Of a stretch of DNA of 53,891 nt, positions 19,512 through 28,274 are shown piece by piece (position 1 is the first letter of the stretch; every line of letters starts with the position of its first letter). A model generated the notes under the pieces. It was given only the letters and a program-made list of their open reading frames with translations, was not told the origin of the DNA and searched no databases. The translations under genes and the position numbers were made by a program. The stretch covers positions 1 through 53,891 of the forward strand of contig NZ_FQXA01000011.1 in assembly GCF_900129835.1 (NCBI RefSeq). Reading direction: 5' to 3'. The DNA is from Stutzerimonas xanthomarina DSM 18231. GTDB lineage: Bacteria > Pseudomonadota > Gammaproteobacteria > Pseudomonadales > Pseudomonadaceae.

Positions 19512-19643
19512 GCAACGCTTGGACAAGCGAAGCGTTGTCCACCCTACGCCACGACCCTCGCCTGCTCCGCCGGGCCTTGGCATCACGTAGGGTGGAAAAC
19601 GGCGGAGCCTTTTCCACGCGTTTCGTCCAGGCTACTTTGCTAG
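19512..19643. repeat. ~120-bp palindromic repeat, copy 2
   Basis: Second copy of the repeat at 18221-18342, with arms TTGTCCACCCTAC and GTAGGGTGGAAAACGGCG. It ends at CTAG (19640-19643), overlapping the stop codon of the membrane-protein cassette exactly where that cassette's attC should begin. The gap 19400-19639 holds this repeat and no gene. Confidence 0.8.
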
Positions 19644-20158
19644 TTAGGGTTGTCCGTACTCTTATGGGGCGAAGGTTTTTTGAAATATGCGGACGTTCTA
19701 AGGGCCAAGAAATAAGGAGCGCTCACAATACTGCCAACTATAGAAACCCTCCAACCTTCAAGATTAAGAATCTTTGCAGACAACAAGGCTCCCACCATGA
19801 ATAGACCACCATACAAAAATGCTTTTGATATGCTTTTCGCCATTAATATATTAGGCGTTTGAAGCAGTCTGGCCGAAAGATCAGCGTCTGAGACAAGCTT
19901 CCAGTTTGTATCAGCTTTTTCCATGCCGTGCATGCACAGCATGCCACAAGCGAAATACAAACATAGAAGCGATATAGAAAAATAACTCAACGACTCTACT
20001 TCAATGCCAATAAAAGGTATTGAGTATGAAGATTTTCCTATTCCAGATATTGCAACTAAATAAGCAACCGCCGAAATAGTGATGCCAGAAATTAGCGATT
20101 TCTGTGCTAGAGCTAGAGACTCGTGATAGTAATTTACAGCTATCTCGTCAAGTTCCAT
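19640..20158 (-). CDS. Integron cassette gene: four-helix membrane protein
   Basis: A 172-residue protein with four hydrophobic stretches (about residues 22-41, 55-76, 112-130 and 136-153) and a charged, proline-containing tail. I do not recognise a family. It is strongly AT-rich (19 of 60 bases are G/C at 19801-19860), unlike its neighbours. It starts 12 bp after the core of an attC site (20170-20236), and its final codons read CCCTAAC, the expected left box of its own attC. The rest of that attC is missing, replaced by the palindromic repeat. Confidence 0.7.
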   Translation of the reverse strand: MELDEIAVNYYHESLALAQKSLISGITISAVAYLVAISGIGKSSYSIPFIGIEVESLSYFSISLLCLYFACGMLCMHGMEKADTNWKLVSDADLSARLLQTPNILMAKSISKAFLYGGLFMVGALLSAKILNLEGWRVSIVGSIVSAPYFLALRTSAYFKKPSPHKSTDNPN

Positions 20159-20169
20159 TTTGATAAATA

Positions 20170-20236
20170 CCCTAACGTCTGGTTAAGCGGCGGGCTTTCG
20201 CCCGTCCCAGCGAGCGATTTGAACCGCTTGTTATGT
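20170..20236 (-). other. attC recombination site of the zinc-ribbon cassette
   Basis: Read on the minus strand: left box near ACATAAC, arm AAGCGG, inner hairpin GGGCGAAAGCCC, arm CCGCTTAACCAGAC, and core GTTAGGG, total 67 bp. The paired arms and the TTAAC-N5-GTTAG spacing are diagnostic of integron attC sites. It separates the zinc-ribbon cassette from the membrane-protein cassette. Confidence 0.82.
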
Positions 20237-20328
20237 GCTGCACTCAGCTCCTGCAATCGCCCAGATTTGCATTGACAGCGCGAGTCAAAACTATTGCAAA
20301 GAACTTGTATTCCAATTTTTCTTATCGA

Positions 20329-20547
20329 TCACTGGTGCCAGTGCTTGGTGGGCGAGGAACAATAAACACAGCTGAATTTATTTATTTCGTTTCTTAGCGG
20401 TCGCAGTTGTGTGATGCGACGATCTTTTGCGTGGCAATGCACACAATAAAATTTTTCTCCGACTCTCACGACTTCGCTTGTGCGAGAGCAAATTAGATCA
20501 TTCACTCTTTCTATGCAGATCTGCTCATCAATTTCTTCCTCGGTCAT
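20329..20547 (-). CDS. Integron cassette gene: small zinc-ribbon-like protein
   Basis: This 72-residue protein begins MTEEEIDEQI and has two CxxC pairs, Cys35/Cys38 (YCVHC) and Cys60/Cys63 (SCVYC), spaced like a zinc ribbon. No catalytic motif is seen. The start at 20547 is preferred to an ATG at 20568 because the latter lies within the attC core and has no ribosome site; GGA occurs 6 nt before the chosen ATG. Position between two attC sites marks it as a gene cassette. Function unknown. Confidence 0.65.
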   Translation of the reverse strand: MTEEEIDEQICIERVNDLICSRTSEVVRVGEKFYCVHCHAKDRRITQLRPLRNEINKFSCVYCSSPTKHWHQ

Positions 20548-20564
20548 ACTACATCCGTTCTGAC

Positions 20565-20629
20565 ACATAAAGCGGAGCGAAGCGGCGGCCCGTCAGGGAC
20601 GTCCGTCCGCCTTACGCGAATTGTTAAAT
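20565..20629 (-). other. attC recombination site of the DUF1643 cassette
   Basis: On the minus strand: a perfect left box ATTTAAC, arm AATTCGCGTAAGGCGG, then a palindromic middle around GGACGTCC, right arm CCGCCGCTTCGC, and a degenerate core TTTATGT in place of GTTATGT. Length 65 bp. The TAA stop of the DUF1643 gene lies within the left box, a common cassette feature. The altered core may impair excision. Confidence 0.75.
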
Positions 20630-21127
20630 GTGGAGTGGCTCGACGAAATCTTTATATGAGCCACGGGACGGGTGCTTTTTAGTCTTCAGAAGCCTCTTCC
20701 CGCAATGTTGTGTAAGCATCGAAGTGATGGCTTTCTGCCGTTCTAGATAAGGGTTCCCGGCGCCCCAGGCAATAAGAACAATATCAGACTCATTGAGAGC
20801 ATTTTCTATATGGCGGTCATTTTCGATGCCAATGTGATCGTCAACGCCTTCAAAATCATTCGTTTGAATCAAAGCGAACTGGTTAACGACGATTATGCGT
20901 TTGACGCCATTGAACTCATCATAGTCTTTGTTGAAAATCAGATTTTCCAGAAACTGGACAGATCTGTCTGCAACTTCAGAATTGGCGACGCTCGGATTCT
21001 GCATAATGACAGATACGCTGCGATCCCCCATCGAATCTTCTCGATCAATCGTCAATCGATATCTGTAGCGGCCACAAGGAGAGAACTGAGCCTCGGCTAC
21101 AACTCCATTGATATGCTTGAATACCAT
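20624..21127 (-). CDS. Integron cassette gene: DUF1643 protein
   Basis: This 167-residue protein matches DUF1643: FSPCGRYRYRLTI, VIMQNPSVANSEVADRSV, IIVVNQFALIQTN, and SDIVLIAWGAGNPY are the conserved blocks in order. Members are widespread on phages, plasmids and integrons; the biochemical role is not established, though the fold is thought to be nucleotide- or glycosylase-related. The ATG at 21127 has GAGG about 7 nt upstream; an in-frame TTG two codons earlier is not needed. Its stop codon is inside its attC. Confidence 0.8.
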   Translation of the reverse strand: MVFKHINGVVAEAQFSPCGRYRYRLTIDREDSMGDRSVSVIMQNPSVANSEVADRSVQFLENLIFNKDYDEFNGVKRIIVVNQFALIQTNDFEGVDDHIGIENDRHIENALNESDIVLIAWGAGNPYLERQKAITSMLTQHCGKRLLKTKKHPSRGSYKDFVEPLHI

Positions 21128-21150
21128 TTCCAACCTCGTCTCTGGCTGAC

Positions 21151-21227
21151 ATTTAACGATTAAGCTAAGGGGAGGGCTTTAGCCCGTCCCAGCAAACGAA
21201 GTGCGCGATTTTAGCGCGTTGTTAGAG
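21151..21227 (-). other. attC recombination site of the HEPN-like cassette
   Basis: On the minus strand: left box CTCTAAC, arm AACGCGCTAAAATCGCGC, inner hairpin GGGCTAAAGCCC, arm CCTTAGCTTAATC, and core GTTAAAT, total 77 bp. The C-terminal codons and stop of the upstream cassette gene run into this site. Confidence 0.8.
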
Positions 21228-21778
21228 GTCAACAACGCGAACTGCTGCAAGACTTTGTGAAGCCGCGCCTCATACGCTGGATCTTTACCGGAGTTATTCA
21301 ATAGATCTTTCGGAAAGACCTTCAGTGCCTCAAGGAATGCGAGGTAAGTGTCTTCAATGTGAGCATGGACATGTTTGCCATTGTCGATGGTCTTTGTAGC
21401 AGCCACAAAAGCTTTAGCCATGGGAGAGTCTTTAGGGCCGGAGTAATGCTGAACCTCTCGGGCTCTACCTCCTTTCGATAAGTCGGACTCTGAGGTGAAC
21501 GTGTGCAAAACGGCGCAGCGAGCAGCCCAAAGGTCAACTTCGTTATATTCAAGGCCCGGGTATGTCAGGAGGCATTTTTTTACCCAGTTTTTGAATGACT
21601 CTCCTGAGGCGCTTGTTTGAGTAGGACGAGCGTCAAGCAGGCCCATGGAATCGATGGATGAATACAGTAGAACTAGCATTTGCCCATATAGCTTTTCTCT
21701 GTAAAGCATGCCTGTGGCGCTGAGAGTATTCATGCAGAATTTTTCGATTAACTTTTGTGTCAATTGCATAAGCCGCAT
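21179..21778 (-). CDS. Integron cassette gene: HEPN-like protein
   Basis: A 199-residue, mainly helical protein. Arg87-x4-His92 in AARCAVLHTF has the spacing of the HEPN ribonuclease motif (R-x4-6-H), placed after a helix and a YPGLEY turn as in many HEPN proteins. No other domain recognised. The last 16 or so residues are encoded by its attC. ATG at 21778 follows AGAGG closely; a second Met three codons on (21769) is possible. No antitoxin-like partner is adjacent. HEPN assignment is from the motif and predicted helices only. Confidence 0.6.
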   Translation of the reverse strand: MRLMQLTQKLIEKFCMNTLSATGMLYREKLYGQMLVLLYSSIDSMGLLDARPTQTSASGESFKNWVKKCLLTYPGLEYNEVDLWAARCAVLHTFTSESDLSKGGRAREVQHYSGPKDSPMAKAFVAATKTIDNGKHVHAHIEDTYLAFLEALKVFPKDLLNNSGKDPAYEARLHKVLQQFALLTSNNALKSRTSFAGTG

Positions 21779-21783
21779 AGACC

Positions 21784-21845
21784 TCTAACTACAATTAGAC
21801 ACCAAGTGGCGTATAAGACGCCCGACGGGTCAGGTGTATAACATT
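21784..21845 (-). other. attC site preceding the HEPN-like cassette
   Basis: On the minus strand the right half is clear: GGTGTCTAATTGTA then core GTTAGAG, parallel to the other sites. Arms ACACC/GGTGT and an inner hairpin GGCGTCTTATACGCC fold as in attC. The left box (near TTATAC) is degenerate. It implies that a cassette once lay to the right. The nested stem argues against it being attI. Confidence 0.6.
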
Positions 21846-21856
21846 CGCGATGTTGG

Positions 21857-22011
21857 CTAGCCAAACAGCTCTAGCATGGGCACTTTAACGTTATCGGAAC
21901 CTGCCCGGAATGTTATACCCCATTGCGCTAACCGGCCGGACTTCCGCCATTTCATCAGCAACTGGTCAGCAGTCCCGCAAGGGCCGGTAGTTACCGACCC
22001 AGTCCCAGCCG
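21857..22011 (-). pseudogene. Truncated 3' remnant of an integron cassette gene
   Basis: On the minus strand a frame ending at 21857 gives LMKWRKSGRLAQWGITFRAG and a few dozen residues of protein-like sequence, stopping 11 bp before the attC at 21784-21845. That is where the end of a cassette gene is expected. Its 5' part is absent: the sequence joins directly to the end of the oxidoreductase gene at 22012. Family unknown. Confidence 0.4.
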
Positions 22012-23010
22012 CTACTGCCCAACCCCCAACATAATCTTCCCAATGTGCTTGCTGCTCTCCATCAGCCGGTGCGCTTCGGCGGCTTCTTCGAGGGGGAAGG
22101 TGGCGTGGATGACGGGGTGGCAGAGGCCCTGGTCGAGCAGCGGCCAAACCTTGTCCTGCAGCGCCTTGGCGATGTCGGCTTTTTCCGCGCGGCTGCGGGG
22201 GCGCAGGGTGGAGCCGGTGAAGGTGAGGCGCTTGCGCATGATCGGTGCGGTGTCGAGTTCGACACGGCTGCCTTTGAGGAAGGCGATCTGCACCAGGCGG
22301 CCTTCCACAGCGAGGGATTTGATGTTGCGGGGGATGTAGTCGCCGCCGACCATGTCGAGGATGACGTTGACGCCGTTGCCGTCGGTGGCCTGTTTGAGCA
22401 CCTCGACGAAGTCTTCTTCGTGGTAGTTGATCACCCGGTCCGCACCGGCACGCCGGCAGGCGTCGGCTTTTTCGCTGCTGCCAACCGTCGTGTAGACAGT
22501 GGCGCCGAATTGCTTGGCGAGCTGGATGGCGGTCAGACCGATGCCGCTGGAGCCGCCGTGCACCAGGAAGGCTTCGCCGGGTTGCAGGGCACCGCGCTCG
22601 AACACGTTGCTCCAGACGGTGAAGTAGGTTTCCGGCAGCGCCGCCGCTTCCAGCAATGACAGCCCGGCAGGCACTGGCAGGCAGTGTTCGGCTGGCGCCA
22701 CGCAGTATTCGGCGTAGCCGCCGCCGGGGGTTAGGGCGCAGACCTGATCGCCGACTTTCCAGCCGCTGACGTCAGCGCCGAGCGCGACGATTTCGCCGGA
22801 GATTTCCAGGCCGAGCAGCGGCGAGGCGTCGGGTGGCGGCGGGTAGCTGCCGGAGCGCTGAAACACGTCCGGGCGATTGATGCCAGCGTAGGCCACCCGC
22901 ACCAGGACGTCGTGCGGACCGGGCTCGGGCACCGGGCCTTCGGCCATCCGCAGGCATTCGGCGCCGCCGCCGGGGCGGTGATCGATATGACGCATGGTTT
23001 CTGCACTCAT
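22012..23010 (-). CDS. Zinc-free NAD(P)H quinone oxidoreductase (PIG3-like)
   Basis: A 332-residue MDR-superfamily protein with no zinc-binding cysteines. GINRPDVFQRSGSYPPPPD near the N-terminus is typical of the TP53I3/PIG3 quinone oxidoreductase group; GGSSGIGLTAIQLAKQFG binds NADPH and GSTLRPRS occurs near the C-terminus. AAGGAG 8 nt before the ATG at 23010 fixes the start. Probably reduces quinones one electron at a time. Its 3' end is the right border of the integron remnant. Confidence 0.87.
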   Translation of the reverse strand: MSAETMRHIDHRPGGGAECLRMAEGPVPEPGPHDVLVRVAYAGINRPDVFQRSGSYPPPPDASPLLGLEISGEIVALGADVSGWKVGDQVCALTPGGGYAEYCVAPAEHCLPVPAGLSLLEAAALPETYFTVWSNVFERGALQPGEAFLVHGGSSGIGLTAIQLAKQFGATVYTTVGSSEKADACRRAGADRVINYHEEDFVEVLKQATDGNGVNVILDMVGGDYIPRNIKSLAVEGRLVQIAFLKGSRVELDTAPIMRKRLTFTGSTLRPRSRAEKADIAKALQDKVWPLLDQGLCHPVIHATFPLEEAAEAHRLMESSKHIGKIMLGVGQ

Positions 23011-23281
23011 CAGTGTTTCTCCTTTCGTGGGGCCGGGGCCGTTGAGCGGCTGCGTTCGGTCCTGCTGAAACAGCCTGACGCTTGCTCGCCAGCTGCTCAG
23101 GGGTTCATGGCCGCATTGATTGAAATGGTCTGGTCGGTACACGGTAGTGCGCGTGCGCCACGGAGCCAACCTTGATTGCGCAAGGTGATCAATGCGCTTC
23201 GCTGAAACGCGGCGCCGAGGCTCTACGTTGGCCGGCGCAACTCAACCCATATGGCCGGAAAACGCCACTCCGTCGCTGCAT

Positions 23282-25327
23282 TCAGCCTGCAGGTGTGCCG
23301 AGCATCTCGCCGACCTTGAGGGCGAAGGCATCGATGGCGAACGGCTTGGTCATCACGGCCATGTCCGGGCCGAGGATGTCGTTGGCCGCGAAGCTCTCGG
23401 CGTAACCGGTGGCGAAGAGCACTTTCAGGCCCGGGCGTTGCTGGCGAACGATTTCGGCCAGCTGCCGGCCGTTCATGCCGGGGAGGCCGACGTCGGAGAC
23501 CATCAGGTCAATCCGCTGCTGGCTTTCGGTGATCAACAGCGCCTCGGAGGCTTCGCCGGCTTCCAGTGTCTCGTAGCCCAGGTCGTTGAGCACTTCGACC
23601 ACCAGCGAGCGGACCACGGGTTCGTCCTCGACGACCAGAATGGTTTCGCCAGTGCCCTGCGGCGTGCGTTCAGGCTCAACCTCCTCAAGCGTGGTTTCGC
23701 CGCGGTGGACCGGCAGGTAGAGGTGCACGCTGGTGCCATCGAAGGGCCTAGACTCGATCTGTATGTAGCCTTTGACCTGTTTGATATAGCCGTAAACCAT
23801 CGAGAGGCCGAGGCCGGTGCCCTGGCCGATCGGCTTGGTGGTGAAAAAGGGCTCGAAGGCGCGCTCGATCACTTCAGGCCTCATGCCGGTGCCGGTGTCG
23901 GTCACGCTAAGCAGAATGTATTCGCCCTCGGTCAGGCCACGCTTGGCCGGATCGGGCCGGTTGCCCATGACGAACGAAGACGTCGACACGGTGATATGAC
24001 CGCCGTGAGGCATGGCATCGCGCGCATTGATGACGAGATTGATCATCGCGCTTTCCAGCTGGTTGGCATCCAGACAGGCAGGCAGCAGGCTGGTGCCGAG
24101 CTTGGTCTGCAGCGCGATATTTTCGCCGGTGGTGCGATTCAGCAGGTCCTCCAGCGAGATCACCAGCTGGTTCACGTCGACCGGTTGGAGGTGAAGGGTT
24201 TGCCTGCGCGAGAACGCCAGCAGCCGCTGGGTCAGCGCCGCAGCGCGCTGGGCGGAAGTGACCGCGGCGTCGATGTAGCGCTCGAGGTTTTGCTCGCCGC
24301 GCAGGTGGCGCCGCTGCATCAGGTCGAGACTGCCAATAATGCCGGTCAGCAGATTGTTGAAGTCGTGGGCGATACCGCCGGTGAGTTGACCAACGGCGTC
24401 CATCTTCTGCGCCTGACGCAGCGCTTCCTCGGTATGGCTGCGCTCAGCGACTTCTGCAGCCACACGGGCTTCAAGCTCTTCATTGAGCTGGCGCAGCCGG
24501 GTCTCGCTGATGCGCAGCGCGTCTTCGGCATGTCTGCGGGCGCTGATGTCGGTGCATGCACCGGCCATGTAGGCGAGTTCGTCGTGGGCATCGCGAAAGC
24601 CCTTGGCCTTGCAGGCCAGCCACTGTTCCGGGTCAGGCCGGGCCAGACGGAACTCGACGGTAACGTCGTGCACCTGGCTTCGGTTACCGAAAGCGAGGCT
24701 CACCTGCGAGCGGTCATCCGGGTGCACCTGCTCGATAAAGCGCTCGAAGGTATCGAGCGTTTGCCCCAGCGGCAGCTGAAGGATCTGTTCCAGCGCACGG
24801 TCGAGGTAGAGACTGCCGTCGCCCGGATACCAGTTGAAGGTGCCCGTACCGGAGGCCAGCAGCGCGGCGCGGAATCGCTCTTCGGAATGGCTCAGGATTG
24901 CCGCGTCCTGCATGAGTACCTGCTCGGTCACATCCTGAGTCTGGTGGATGATGCAGGTGACATTTCCCTGTTCGTCCAGCACCGGCACGTTGATCGGACT
25001 CCAGTAACGCACTTCGAAGCCACCTCCGTCGGACGCATGCCGGCGAATGTCGTATTTGGTGGTCGCCATCCGATCAGGCGCACGCGTCTGCAGCACGCGC
25101 TCCAGCGAGGCGCGCAGCACACCGGCGCCCGATCCTGCCGTTTCGTCCGGGTTGTTGCCGAAGACCTCGAAAATCGAACGGCCGATGCAATCCTCGCGGC
25201 TGATATTGGTGGCCCGCAGCCGCGCGTCACTCGCCGCCAGCATGATGAAATCCGGGTCGGCGGAGAGCACCAGATTGAGGTTGGGAAGGGCTTCGAAGAT
25301 TGCCTTGAGGTCAAAGGGTTGTTTCAT
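23282..25327 (-). CDS. Hybrid histidine kinase, PAS-PAS-HisKA-HATPase-REC
   Basis: A 681-residue soluble sensor kinase. Two PAS-type domains (about 12-135 and 150-262) are followed by a coiled segment (265-310), a HisKA dimer domain with His321 in GGIAHDFNN, an HATPase with [16 protein letters not shown] and [10 protein letters not shown], and a C-terminal receiver with phosphoacceptor Asp612 in [11 protein letters not shown] and Lys in MTKPF. No membrane segments, so it senses a cytoplasmic signal. No separate response regulator or output gene is adjacent. The ATG at 25327 has a weak ribosome site; an upstream in-frame start at 25411 is less likely. Confidence 0.88.
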   Translation of the reverse strand: MKQPFDLKAIFEALPNLNLVLSADPDFIMLAASDARLRATNISREDCIGRSIFEVFGNNPDETAGSGAGVLRASLERVLQTRAPDRMATTKYDIRRHASDGGGFEVRYWSPINVPVLDEQGNVTCIIHQTQDVTEQVLMQDAAILSHSEERFRAALLASGTGTFNWYPGDGSLYLDRALEQILQLPLGQTLDTFERFIEQVHPDDRSQVSLAFGNRSQVHDVTVEFRLARPDPEQWLACKAKGFRDAHDELAYMAGACTDISARRHAEDALRISETRLRQLNEELEARVAAEVAERSHTEEALRQAQKMDAVGQLTGGIAHDFNNLLTGIIGSLDLMQRRHLRGEQNLERYIDAAVTSAQRAAALTQRLLAFSRRQTLHLQPVDVNQLVISLEDLLNRTTGENIALQTKLGTSLLPACLDANQLESAMINLVINARDAMPHGGHITVSTSSFVMGNRPDPAKRGLTEGEYILLSVTDTGTGMRPEVIERAFEPFFTTKPIGQGTGLGLSMVYGYIKQVKGYIQIESRPFDGTSVHLYLPVHRGETTLEEVEPERTPQGTGETILVVEDEPVVRSLVVEVLNDLGYETLEAGEASEALLITESQQRIDLMVSDVGLPGMNGRQLAEIVRQQRPGLKVLFATGYAESFAANDILGPDMAVMTKPFAIDAFALKVGEMLGTPAG

Positions 25328-25508
25328 CAGGACGGTCGGGCCTTTTTGGTGGTTTTGGCGCCGGGCAGCGAGACTACCGACAGAGCCAAGTGGCGGCAGG
25401 GTTCCCATCACTGCATGTGACGGGCCTGAGCCGAGCCCGCGGGCCTGACGGACATCGCGCCGGGGCCGGCGATGCCTGGGGCATCACCGGCCCTGAGCCA
25501 GGCACAAG

Positions 25509-25706
25509 TCATTTGCTGTCTTCGCGCCTGGGCATCGGAATCGCAACGCTGCTTTCGATGCTGCCAGCGGTAGCATCGCCTTCCTTGTAGAAGGGCTCCA
25601 ACTCGTCACGGGCCTGCGCCCAGTGCTCTTGCTCCTGGCCTTCGGGACGACCCTTGGCCTCCCAGATTTCGTGGGCGCGTTCGCGGACGCGCTGTTCGTC
25701 GGTCAT
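25509..25706 (-). CDS. DUF2934 small protein
   Basis: A 65-residue protein with the DUF2934 core RVRERAHEIWEAKGRPEGQE followed by EHWAQA. The family is common in proteobacteria and has no established function. GAGGG lies 6 nt before the ATG at 25706. A longer frame to 25745 lacks a better signal. Confidence 0.8.
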   Translation of the reverse strand: MTDEQRVRERAHEIWEAKGRPEGQEQEHWAQARDELEPFYKEGDATAGSIESSVAIPMPRREDSK

Positions 25707-25863
25707 GTCATTACCCTCGCTGTGCTGGCCGAAGCGCCGTTGCAAAGCGTCTCGGCTCGGTTCGGTGCTTTCACACCGGGTATCTAGCAGAGGCGAGTAG
25801 CGGGCGGATGGTTCCAGTGCAGAGGCGGGAAGCCGACGAAAGCCCTAGTTAAAGGGTCGGAAT

Positions 25864-26150
25864 TCAGCCGCGAAACGCTGATGAAGGCTTGAAGAGTTCG
25901 GCCATCCGCTCGGCCAGAGCGCTGACCGAGAACGTCATGGCGCGCCTGGCTGCATCCAGTGCTTCGTCCACACGCAGCAGCAGGGCGAGGGCCGAATCGC
26001 TATCCCGCGGGTAGGGCGCAACGCTCACGGAGGAGGTGGTGCGCAGCGCGCCACAGGACATGTCCTGCAGCGTCGCGCACAGGCGTTCGGCGATCTGCCG
26101 TGGCTGGGCCTGATCGACGTCGCGAGGACGGCCACACCCTGCGGGCGTCC
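25864..26150 (-). pseudogene. Degenerate GGDEF-domain remnant
   Basis: Reading the minus strand, QIAERLCATLQDMSCGALRT, SVSVAPYPRDSDSALALLLR and VDEALDAARR resemble the C-terminal third of a GGDEF domain (normally ...TVSIGVA..., ADEALYAAK). Upstream, GVAVLATSI appears in another frame, so at least one frameshift is present, and no GGDEF motif, start codon or ribosome site is found. Probably a decayed diguanylate cyclase gene. The rest of 25707-26204 shows no gene. Confidence 0.45.
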
Positions 26151-26204
26151 GTCAGCGATACGCGGGACCCGGTTGATGGGAGGCGTTCCATCACCCGCCG
26201 CGGC

Positions 26205-28274
26205 TCAGAGCACCGGTGACGCGGCGCTGACCACGCGCAGGGCAAGGCCTTCGTACGGGTCGAGGTTAAAGGTCATCTCGCCGTTTTCGGTCAGGTCGCC
26301 TTCGATGCTTTCGTGAATGATGTCGACCACCGGGCCGGGCGCGATGCCGGGCAGGACGACCGTTTCACTGATGGTCTCGGCGCTGAAGTTCAGCGCGGTG
26401 ATCTGCACACCCTTGCCGGCCGGCAGTTCATGAACCATGACCAGCAACCCGGGCGCCTGAACGTCCGGAATCAGGATCTGCTTGCTCGCCGCGATGTCGT
26501 AGGCGCGGCGCACGCTGAGGATGCGCTTGAGCTGGCAGGCAAAAGAACCTCCGTTCTGCAGTTGCTCGACCAGGCTGCCATATAGCGAGCGCGCCCTGGG
26601 CAGGCCTTCGCTGGAGGTCTCGGCCTCGGGCGCGATATCGGCCAGGTCGTAGCCGCCGCGGTGCAGCCAGCGGGTGTCGCCTTCGGTCATCAGGTGCTCG
26701 ACCTGCTCGGCTTCCAATGGCAGTGCACCGACCAGATCCCAGCCGGAGAGGGCGAACACGCCGGGCTGCATGGCGTTGAACATCACCAGCAGGATATGCA
26801 GGCGCTGGATCTGTTCGATGTCGGCTGCGGTGATGGTATTGAGGTCGCGGATGCCCAGCGCCGCCGTGATCACGCTGACGGTGGTGCAGGACACGCCGTT
26901 GGTGACGAACTTGAGGTTGTACGGCGCGTGCTCGCCGGTCAGGCGCTCGTACATCTCTTCACGGATGTGCTCACGGAGGATGCCGCCGGACAGGGTCTGG
27001 CCGTGGTAGTGGTAATGGTCGTAGGCGTGCAGCGTCCAGAAATGCACCAGCTCCAGGGTCAGCTCGTCGTGGTTCTGCATCGCATGGATGAGCGAGGCCG
27101 GATCGATGCCGAACGCGTGGACCTCGCGCAGCATCAGCCGCAGGAACTCGGTATCGCCGGTGACCAGGGCGTGGTGATAGGCCGGACGGGTGATGAAGTC
27201 GTAGGACAGGTCGGCGCCGCCGTGGGACATCGAGGCGATGTCGTCGATGGTCAGGTTCAGTTCCTGGAAGCTGAAACCTCCGGCCTTGCGGATCGCACCC
27301 GCGATGAGCTGGTTGCCGGTCACCGACAGCGGATGGCTTTCGGACCAGGCCGTACCTTCCGCGCGGCGCTCGATGCCGAGGAAGCCGTTGGCATCCAGAC
27401 GCAGCACCCGCGCGCCGGAAACGTCGATGGCGTGGAGCGCATCGCCAATGATCAGCTGCTGGGCAGCGAAGGTCGGGTCGAGCCAGTTCAGCGACGGCTG
27501 GCCTTCTTTGAAGTAGTGCAGATAGACCCAGCGACGACGCTTGCCATCGACCCCGGTCACCACATTAGTCACGCTCCAGTCGGTGTCCTTGATGCCCGGC
27601 TCGAAGAAGATCACCCGCTGCAGCTGGCCGACGATGTAGTGCTTTTCCTTGAGCTGGTCGACCACCGGCGGCGGCAGGTTGATCGCATCGCGGCCCTTGG
27701 GAACATCCGGCAGCAGGGGCCAGTCTTCCTCATTGATCTCGACCATGTGGTAGAGGCCGGGGTAATCGCCGTAGGCCATTTCGGCGAGGCGAAAATCCGC
27801 GCCTTTGCCGGTGTGCGCCGGCACGATGTCGTCGATGACGATGGCGTTGTGCGCGGCCGCCATGCGGCTGAGCTGCTGCATCTCCGCCTCGGTGCCGAGG
27901 TTGGGGTCGATGTCGAAGCTGATGCGGTCGAAGTTGCCGTCAATGGTTGGTGTGTACTCGCGCCCGCGCAAACCGCCCGAACGCTTCATCGGGCCGTTGT
28001 GAATGCCCTGCACGCCAAGCTCGGACAGCGCACTCCAGAGACGATCATCCCCCAGCGCCTGCAGCACCGAGCCGCCTTCGGGCGTGATGATCGCGGCGGG
28101 GTAGGCGGTGAACCACACCGAGGAGATTGCGCTGGCATCACGCGGCCGCGCCTGGGCGTAAGGTCGCTGCCAGAGCCGCGCCTGGCCGGCATAGAGTCGG
28201 GCCCGTTCGCGGGCGGCGTGAAGCATGGACTGGCTTTCCAGCCACTCGATGTAGGTATTGTCTGGCGTGCTCAT
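26205..28274 (-). CDS. treS: Trehalose synthase (maltose alpha-D-glucosyltransferase)
   Basis: A 689-residue GH13 alpha-amylase superfamily enzyme. The four conserved regions are present: [18 protein letters not shown] (nucleophile Asp), FSFQELNL (acid/base Glu), and MQNHDEL (transition-state Asp). Length and sequence type fit the P. stutzeri trehalose synthase that isomerises maltose and trehalose by intramolecular transglucosylation. No maltokinase domain is fused and no glg genes adjoin. The start at 28274 gives 689 residues; an upstream extension to 28346 is improbable. A likely role is osmoprotection or trehalose catabolism. Confidence 0.85.
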   Translation of the reverse strand: MSTPDNTYIEWLESQSMLHAARERARLYAGQARLWQRPYAQARPRDASAISSVWFTAYPAAIITPEGGSVLQALGDDRLWSALSELGVQGIHNGPMKRSGGLRGREYTPTIDGNFDRISFDIDPNLGTEAEMQQLSRMAAAHNAIVIDDIVPAHTGKGADFRLAEMAYGDYPGLYHMVEINEEDWPLLPDVPKGRDAINLPPPVVDQLKEKHYIVGQLQRVIFFEPGIKDTDWSVTNVVTGVDGKRRRWVYLHYFKEGQPSLNWLDPTFAAQQLIIGDALHAIDVSGARVLRLDANGFLGIERRAEGTAWSESHPLSVTGNQLIAGAIRKAGGFSFQELNLTIDDIASMSHGGADLSYDFITRPAYHHALVTGDTEFLRLMLREVHAFGIDPASLIHAMQNHDELTLELVHFWTLHAYDHYHYHGQTLSGGILREHIREEMYERLTGEHAPYNLKFVTNGVSCTTVSVITAALGIRDLNTITAADIEQIQRLHILLVMFNAMQPGVFALSGWDLVGALPLEAEQVEHLMTEGDTRWLHRGGYDLADIAPEAETSSEGLPRARSLYGSLVEQLQNGGSFACQLKRILSVRRAYDIAASKQILIPDVQAPGLLVMVHELPAGKGVQITALNFSAETISETVVLPGIAPGPVVDIIHESIEGDLTENGEMTFNLDPYEGLALRVVSAASPVL

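Noticed and set aside
21784..21845. attI site
   Set aside because: It has nested paired arms and an inner hairpin like the neighbouring attC sites, and no intI follows. attI sites lack this fold.
23192..25420. A 742-codon plus-strand open frame
   Set aside because: It is antisense to the histidine kinase, whose motifs are intact. The translation is rich in His/Arg/Val of the kind produced by the reverse frame of GC-rich genes.
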